Positions 59,801-64,000 of a stretch of 64,000 nucleotides of DNA are shown here, piece by piece; within the stretch, counting starts at the first letter, position 1; every line of letters begins with the position of its first letter. The notes below the pieces were generated by a model. The model had not been told where the DNA came from. It saw only the letters and a list, made by a program, of their open reading frames with translations, and did not search any database. The translations under genes and the position numbers were made by a program. Origin of the DNA: an uncultured Bacteroidales bacterium (GTDB lineage Bacteria > Bacteroidota > Bacteroidia > Bacteroidales > Bacteroidaceae); the NCBI GenBank assembly GCA_902787575.1, contig CADAGX010000014.1:1-64000 (forward strand), written 5' to 3'.

Positions 59801-61771
59801 CACGATAAGGTTGGCGGCGTTGGAGAACGAGAACTCGCCCATCTGCAAGAGCGTGCCGCTGACGGCAGCCGTGATTTCGATCTTGTAATACTCGAAGGGA
59901 GTGTCGGAGGGATTGCTCAGATAGAGGTAGCACTCTGTCTTGTTGGCAGCAGGAATCTGGTCGGGACCGATGTTCTGCTTGTCGTCAATCAGCACCCAGC
60001 CCTCGGCATCCTTCGCAGCTGCATCGTCGCTGGCAAAGTTACCACCATAAATCTTATAGTCTTTCCAGTTACGGCCGGGGTTGCCGCCCGTGTCATTACC
60101 CGTGAAGAGGCGATAGTACGTCGGAGCAATGGGACCTGCATCGGCCTTGAAGATTACGTAAGGCACCACTCCTGCAGCAGGATTCAGACACCACTTCGTG
60201 TCGTCGTTGCCATCAATCAGTTTGTCGGGATTCTCAGCTTCACCGAACCCGTCTGTACCCTCGAGGAAGATGTAACCCGTCTCGAAAGCACCTTCGGCAG
60301 CGTCGGCTGCATAGGTCTCAAAGAGCTGCTGCACGAAGGCATTCTCCTTGGCAATGGCATCGTTGTCGAGCGAGAGGTTCTCCATGATGTAGGCATACGT
60401 GCCGTTGGCGTACGTAGCGCCGGGAGCCTCGTTGCTGTTCAGATAGTTGCCCACCACTGTGCGGCCTTCGCCTGTGATGCAGGTGTGGTTTTCGAAGTGG
60501 TAGCGCAGGTTGGCCACGAGGTTTGCATATTCTCTGTAGGCTGTCACCGAAGCGGCAATCTGCTCCTTAGCCTTATCTAACTGAGCTTTGGCTGCATCCA
60601 ATTGTGCCACGCTGGTTACTGAAGCGAGACCGGGCAGCAGAGAAGTGTATGCTTCGAGGTAGCCCTTGTAAGCAGCCTGATTCAGGTCGTACTCGGCATA
60701 CTCGTCTGCAATGGGCTTGACGTAATCGGGGAACTGCTCGGGCGTGCACAGTGTCATCTCAGACATCTGCATGTAGTTAGCTCCGTTGATAGTGGATACC
60801 ACCACCTTGTAGTACTGGTACTCGCCTGTGACGCCCTGATTGAAGTCGAACAGCACCTGATAGTTGTTGCGGTCGGGCAGCACGTCGGTGCCAATGTTGT
60901 CGCGGCTGTCGAGCAGCACCCAGCCTTCGGCATCGTTAGTGGCAGCTGCATCGTTGGCAAAGTTACCTCCGTAGATGTCCCACTTTCTCCAGTTACGGCC
61001 TGTGTAGGCCTGGCTGTCACCACCCGTCACGAGTGCATACCATGTGGGAGTGTAGGCCTGGCTGGCCTTGAAGACGAGCCATGCGGGCAGCGAGCCCGAG
61101 CCCCACTTGTTGTACTTGTTGCCGTCTATCAGCTTACCGGCGTGCTCGTTGCCAGTGAATTCGCCGGCACTGCAGGTCAGCTCGGTGAACGTGACATCCA
61201 CCACGGGCTTCACAATCTTGCCGAAGCGGAACTCTGCCATCTGTGTCCAGTTGGCACCCTGATTGGAAATCACTTCAATCATGAAGTACTGGTATTTCTC
61301 TGTGGGCAGCTCTGTGCTGGTGAACTGCACCTCGATGCAGTTCTTGTCGGGGAGCTCCACTTCGCTGATGCCGGACTGCTCGTCGATGAGCACCCATTTG
61401 TCGGACGTGCGAATAGCATCCTCGTCGTTTTCGAAGTTAGCAGCATAGATCTTCCAGTTGCTCCAGTTACGGCCAGTAAACTGCTCGGCGTCCGAACCTG
61501 TGGTCAGCACATAGTTCGTCGGCACCAGCGCCTCCGAAGCCTTGAAGATGGCATAGAGGTCGTCCGAGGAGCTTTCGCCCCACTTCGTACCGTCCTTGCC
61601 GTCGAACATACAGGGAATACCCTCGCCCGTGTCCATACGCGAACCGCTCAAAGCCGTCAGTTTGATGTCGTTCTGAGCTTGAACGGCCGAAACGCCGAGG
61701 AGGAGCATCACCACGGTGAAGAGTGCGGCCTTGGCCCGACTCATCACTGAAAGAGTAGTTGTTCTCATCAT
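56861..61771 (-). CDS. Giant secreted protein with four discoidin-like (F5/8 C) modules and T9SS-like tail
   Basis: A 1636-residue exported protein with no recognised catalytic domain. After the signal peptide (LFTVVMLLLGVSAVQAQ) there are four modules with the hallmark GRNWxxWxIYGGNF (FTGRNWSNWKIYAANF, YTGRNWRKWDIYGGNF, NPGRNWKDYKIYGGNF, YTGRNWKTWKLYGGNF), resembling F5/8 type C or CBM32 sugar-binding folds, each followed by helical spacers. A further beta module follows (NPSFAEGWTGWDSNLNDDEG, NGLYEVRMNAGYRPNG). It ends YSLTGVRVEKPVRGLYIING and RKVLVK, a T9SS-type tail. The promoter is at 61855-61862. Likely a surface adhesin or glycan-binding scaffold (inference). Confidence 0.82.
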   Translation of the reverse strand: MMRTTTLSVMSRAKAALFTVVMLLLGVSAVQAQNDIKLTALSGSRMDTGEGIPCMFDGKDGTKWGESSSDDLYAIFKASEALVPTNYVLTTGSDAEQFTGRNWSNWKIYAANFENDEDAIRTSDKWVLIDEQSGISEVELPDKNCIEVQFTSTELPTEKYQYFMIEVISNQGANWTQMAEFRFGKIVKPVVDVTFTELTCSAGEFTGNEHAGKLIDGNKYNKWGSGSLPAWLVFKASQAYTPTWYALVTGGDSQAYTGRNWRKWDIYGGNFANDAAATNDAEGWVLLDSRDNIGTDVLPDRNNYQVLFDFNQGVTGEYQYYKVVVSTINGANYMQMSEMTLCTPEQFPDYVKPIADEYAEYDLNQAAYKGYLEAYTSLLPGLASVTSVAQLDAAKAQLDKAKEQIAASVTAYREYANLVANLRYHFENHTCITGEGRTVVGNYLNSNEAPGATYANGTYAYIMENLSLDNDAIAKENAFVQQLFETYAADAAEGAFETGYIFLEGTDGFGEAENPDKLIDGNDDTKWCLNPAAGVVPYVIFKADAGPIAPTYYRLFTGNDTGGNPGRNWKDYKIYGGNFASDDAAAKDAEGWVLIDDKQNIGPDQIPAANKTECYLYLSNPSDTPFEYYKIEITAAVSGTLLQMGEFSFSNAANLIVQRRDMYLEYSEFDYSDLTVQQSLIDEYTENVAKIPTLGSEPEMKALRKKLDGLVEKILASGEAYQSYKELVEEFIEVYLEDLKEIDASMVGYFTEDVEPGDRYVNGSYQNIMKKHEFSETQLKEEMRVIEDLQRVINEGGFIVLTGNTGWSDNENWGKLVDGDEKTKWGGTLNPEVGAYSIFKATENLQPFFYSLLTGGDTQTYTGRNWKTWKLYGGNFETNGQATRDAEGWELIDSRENVGRDRLPAENLYWAHFGFTEGALQKSYRYFRVEVSAAYSGDGIQMTELKLGTEDEFNDIRAEYAQSAADFFVGDIVACQTLLDEYEAAVGQVQESADMEALFDNYKAAIALQDGITKSASVYDEYVAAQDLVKLYLEENELDDSEALVKLTDYLDGSVEPGDVFPNGSFTIVMDEHVLNDSAVYAEIDFMNALLEEAVVAGYVAGVEITKMLKNPSFAEGWTGWDSNLNDDEGKPLFGYSFGTNDEVGMSAAENVHHRMDISQTLTGLKNGLYEVRMNAGYRPNGDIYSTNYAAQLYANENSVYVMGVSEDASLMETSWQGEIADKPIVDVLSNDTTSWVIWGVKGSANAFAHGRYENTIVVNVTDGTLKLGIKDPGTSDTANEWTGFGNTRLFYLGELGTSQSVEGIDRALACDTARAQTLLTWEPDYQAETYKKTPNYAMADREALEKAIGDVEAATTAQEKYELVKTFTEIFNRIYVTKPAYVTLFEADMKVMDKWGSNQAMTPEQMDKFLDDLGILEDGLYDGSYTAEQALAKKDEFLAMYPGYLAYDNTKAKSSNVTVTEIDAEPFSYEINVTGRNPYFALSGLYEALAEDETVLTFEYSAAAPVQAGTLYYVAGSFDAERKDVFEDLTASDDWKKVYVDISTAREAYKWGDNTANWLRWYVNNGTAQTMKARHFLVITKAQMEAEGGSFITGIEGINAPTQLQQSGIYSLTGVRVEKPVRGLYIINGRKVLVK

Positions 61772-61854
61772 GTTTGAAACGTTTTTGTTAAAATGGTTAA
61801 TACTTTGTTTTATGTTTTATTTTGTATATTTTTTTGCGCTACACGCTGTGTTGG

Positions 61855-61862
61855 CAAAGATA
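61855..61862 (-). promoter_or_regulatory. -7 box TATCTTTG for the giant discoidin-like gene
   Basis: The minus strand reads TATCTTTG, 84 bp upstream of the ATG at 61771; the leader is very AT-rich. Confidence 0.65.
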
Positions 61863-61930
61863 CGCTAATTTTTCTTAACTGCAGGTACTTTCTTTGTTAA
61901 AGATTGTAAACGGCCGACACGCCGCCTCTC

Positions 61931-64000
61931 CTACTTCACCAATATCTTGCGGTCACCAACTATGTAAACGCCGCGTTGGAGCGACGGATGCGACACGTCG
62001 TTTTTCTGAATCTTGCGGCCCTGCAAATCGAAGATGGCTGTGCCGTCAGGAGAGACGTCGCGTCGAACTCCGCCCACTGCATCAGGCCAAGCGAAGAAGA
62101 AGGGGTAGAGGCAATAGTTGACGGCTCCCATCGTGGTGTCGTCGGTGTGCGAATCCAGTAGCACCCACGAGCCATCCTGCTCGTTCTGCGTCTTCACGTT
62201 GCTGCCCCAGAGTGTCCACGTGGCAGGATTGCGACTGGGGTATTTCTGTGTATCGTTGGCTGTGTACATGCAGTATCCAACGGGCTTGATGATGCTGCCC
62301 GCATCGAAGAAACAGCGGACGCCCATGCTGGGGACTGCTGCACAGAACTTGGTGTGTGTATCCTTGTCGCAGAGTTTATCCCACGACTCGGTGGTCTTAT
62401 ATCCCTCCTGCGTGCAGTAGTAGATGCTTAGGTCTGCGTACGACTGGAACGCTTCGTCCATCAGTTCGAATTCGCCAAGCTGCATGCCAGTGCCACCCAT
62501 CTGCATGGCTGCTATGTGTAGCATGTAGTACTGGAAGCCGTCGGGAGCAGGACTGACGGTGACACGACACTGCGAGAAGATGCCTTGCATTCCGGGCACC
62601 TCCACGGTGATAATGGCCTCGCCTTCGGCCACAGCTGTCACCACACCGCCCTTATCCACCACAACCACTGTCTCGTCGCTGCTGCTCCAGCGCAGGTTCT
62701 CCAGTGCGGCAGTGGCCGGTGTGGCTACGACGCTGAGCTGTGTGCGACCGCCCACCACCATCTCGCAGACCGAGGGTTGCACGGCGATGGATTGGATGCT
62801 GCGGTCGAGCAGGAAGTCGTAGGGCATAAAGTTGGTGGCTTTGAGCACGGACGAGTACACTTGCTCGTCGAGCACCTCCCACACATCAGCGTCGGGGTCT
62901 TCGGTATAGACGTCGCTATACGAGAGCGTCCACGAGACAGGGTTTCGTCCGCTGTTGGACTGCGTATCGTTGGCCGTATAGATGCGATAGCCGTAGGCAT
63001 CGACGTCCTCTCCGGCATCGAAGAGGAAATATGCGCGACCGTAGAAGACCGAGCAGTACTTGGTGCCGGTGGAGTTGTCGGCCACGAGCGGCCAGTCTTC
63101 GGCTGCTATGCTACTTGGTGTGGCGCCATAGACGCGCAGGTTCTCCATCTCCTCCATGCTACCGTCCAGCAGGTCGAACTCAGAGAACTGTATCAGGTTG
63201 CCACTGGCCACGGCCGAGATGTCGAGTTTGTAGTAGCGGTGACCGTGTGCGTTGGGATTTTCGTTCGTGTATCGGCCGTCGGCATAGTACACCCTGCCGT
63301 GTCGTATGCTGAGCACGGGATGGCTGTCGCGTCCCTTACCATTGTCGAGATTCTGGCGCCAGAGCGGAGCAGAGAGTGGCTCGTTCAGCATCCAGCAGAG
63401 CTCGCCGTTGGCCAGTTGCGCGGCCGTGAAAAGTGTGGCTTGCGGGTACTGCAGGTCGAAGCAGCCTTCGAGCATCAGGGTGGACGAGGCTGCAAACTCG
63501 CTGCCACCCGTAGCTCCTGCCACGGATGCTGTGTTGTAGCAGCCGCTCAGTGTGGCCTTGCCACTCGTGTTCCATCCCATCATGGCAGCCGCCAGAGAGT
63601 CGGACGATACGAGGCCCGTGTTGTAGCAGTTCTCCATCACCACCTCGGCGCGGTAGCCAGCACCCAAGATGCCGCCGGCCATAGAAGTGCGAGCCAGAAC
63701 GCTGGCTTCGTTGCCACAGGCGCGGAAGCTGACAGCGCCACGCTGTGCACGTCCGGCAATGCCACCCACATACGTGTCTCCCACAAAGGAGCACGAGGCA
63801 TCGAGCACCAGATTCTCCACCTCGGCACCGTCGCCAAGGAAGCCGAAGAGTCCCACATAGCGAGTGCCTTCTACATGCAGGTTGCGAATGGTATGCCCGC
63901 GGCCGTCGAAGTGCCCTTTGAAGGGCCATGCCGCCGTGCCCGCCGGCTGGAACTTACTGCCGAAGAACGACATGTCGAGGTCAGCATTCAACTGCACTTT
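61931..64000 (-). CDS. Secreted GLUG / discoidin-like / BIG2 protein with T9SS-like tail (5' end outside window)
   Basis: The frame is still open at the right edge, so the N-terminus and signal peptide are missing; about 690 residues are visible. The first part has GLUG-type repeats (VEGTRYVGLFGFLGDGAEVE, TYVGGIAGRAQRGAVSF, TSMAGGILGAGYRAEVV). Two discoidin-like modules follow (NDTQSNSGRNPVSWTLSYSD, NDTQKYPSRNPATWTLWGSN) around a bacterial Ig-like BIG2 domain (SVCEMVVGGRTQLSVVATPA, WSSSDETVVVVDKGG). The end is LQRGVYIVGDRKILVK, like the neighbour's tail. The two large proteins are probably related surface glycan-binding proteins. Confidence 0.8.
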   Translation of the reverse strand, partial: KVQLNADLDMSFFGSKFQPAGTAAWPFKGHFDGRGHTIRNLHVEGTRYVGLFGFLGDGAEVENLVLDASCSFVGDTYVGGIAGRAQRGAVSFRACGNEASVLARTSMAGGILGAGYRAEVVMENCYNTGLVSSDSLAAAMMGWNTSGKATLSGCYNTASVAGATGGSEFAASSTLMLEGCFDLQYPQATLFTAAQLANGELCWMLNEPLSAPLWRQNLDNGKGRDSHPVLSIRHGRVYYADGRYTNENPNAHGHRYYKLDISAVASGNLIQFSEFDLLDGSMEEMENLRVYGATPSSIAAEDWPLVADNSTGTKYCSVFYGRAYFLFDAGEDVDAYGYRIYTANDTQSNSGRNPVSWTLSYSDVYTEDPDADVWEVLDEQVYSSVLKATNFMPYDFLLDRSIQSIAVQPSVCEMVVGGRTQLSVVATPATAALENLRWSSSDETVVVVDKGGVVTAVAEGEAIITVEVPGMQGIFSQCRVTVSPAPDGFQYYMLHIAAMQMGGTGMQLGEFELMDEAFQSYADLSIYYCTQEGYKTTESWDKLCDKDTHTKFCAAVPSMGVRCFFDAGSIIKPVGYCMYTANDTQKYPSRNPATWTLWGSNVKTQNEQDGSWVLLDSHTDDTTMGAVNYCLYPFFFAWPDAVGGVRRDVSPDGTAIFDLQGRKIQKNDVSHPSLQRGVYIVGDRKILVK

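Noticed and set aside
59036-60580. Plus-strand open frame opposite the giant discoidin-like gene
   Set aside because: Antisense shadow of repeated modules with no independent start signals or domain.

Overview
The window is chromosomal DNA of a Bacteroidota member, most likely order Bacteroidales and close to Prevotellaceae. The evidence is repeated -7 boxes of the Bacteroidota form TAnnTTTG, type IX secretion (T9SS) genes porW, porX and porT plus gldH, secreted proteins ending in short T9SS-like tails, a TonB-receptor/DUF4249 pair, an HU_rel protein and the order purH-mreB-mreC-mreD-mrdA-rodA. Coding DNA is GC-rich; spacers hold AT-rich patches and many small repeats. No complete transposon, prophage, rRNA or CRISPR array was seen.

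Layout. 1-1386: 3'-truncated HU_rel gene, then about 1.1 kb of non-coding DNA packed with inverted and direct repeats. 1387-6318: a two-gene restriction-modification-like unit (a methylase-like small subunit, and a large protein with GIY-YIG-like, helicase and NPPY methylase parts). 6743-9844: large outer membrane beta-barrel. 10143-22018: aroB, a secreted calpain-like protease with a small tail-bearing partner, alkaline phosphatase, GH43 fused to VCBS repeats, a lipoprotein, and a TonB-dependent receptor with a DUF4249 lipoprotein. 22145-22627: tRNA-Pro and four 86-bp tandem repeats in front of aroA. 22664-33304: aroA, small membrane protein, porW, porX, tsaE, metF, holB, ricT and gldH, all on +. 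33419-39783: the minus-strand purH/mreBCD/mrdA/rodA cell-shape cluster. 39877-44235: small outer membrane protein, rplS, split 5'-nucleotidase, 4Fe-4S ferredoxin, porT. 44294-54334: two GH3 glycosidases and an SGNH/DUF4886 protein flanking a minus-strand lptF-ribBA-aminotransferase operon; tRNA-Met. 54569-64000: minus-strand fasciclin lipoprotein and two very large secreted proteins with discoidin-like domains, the last cut by the window end.

How the parts fit: porW, porX, porT and gldH belong to export or gliding machinery that would carry tail-bearing enzymes such as the GH43 protein and the discoidin-like proteins to the cell surface. GH43, GH3 and SGNH proteins suggest degradation of plant or host glycans. 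The rest is housekeeping: shikimate pathway, folate, riboflavin, purines, cell wall elongation, ribosome and DNA polymerase.

The most unusual signals are (1) the split restriction-modification-like unit, (2) a family of 22-bp phased repeats with a 12-bp palindromic core in at least seven intergenic regions, (3) a stem-loop family with a constant CTTGT loop and compensating stem changes, (4) a GC-rich palindromic repeat apparently translated inside the N-terminus of AroB, and (5) two origin-like repeat clusters between the HU_rel gene and the restriction unit.
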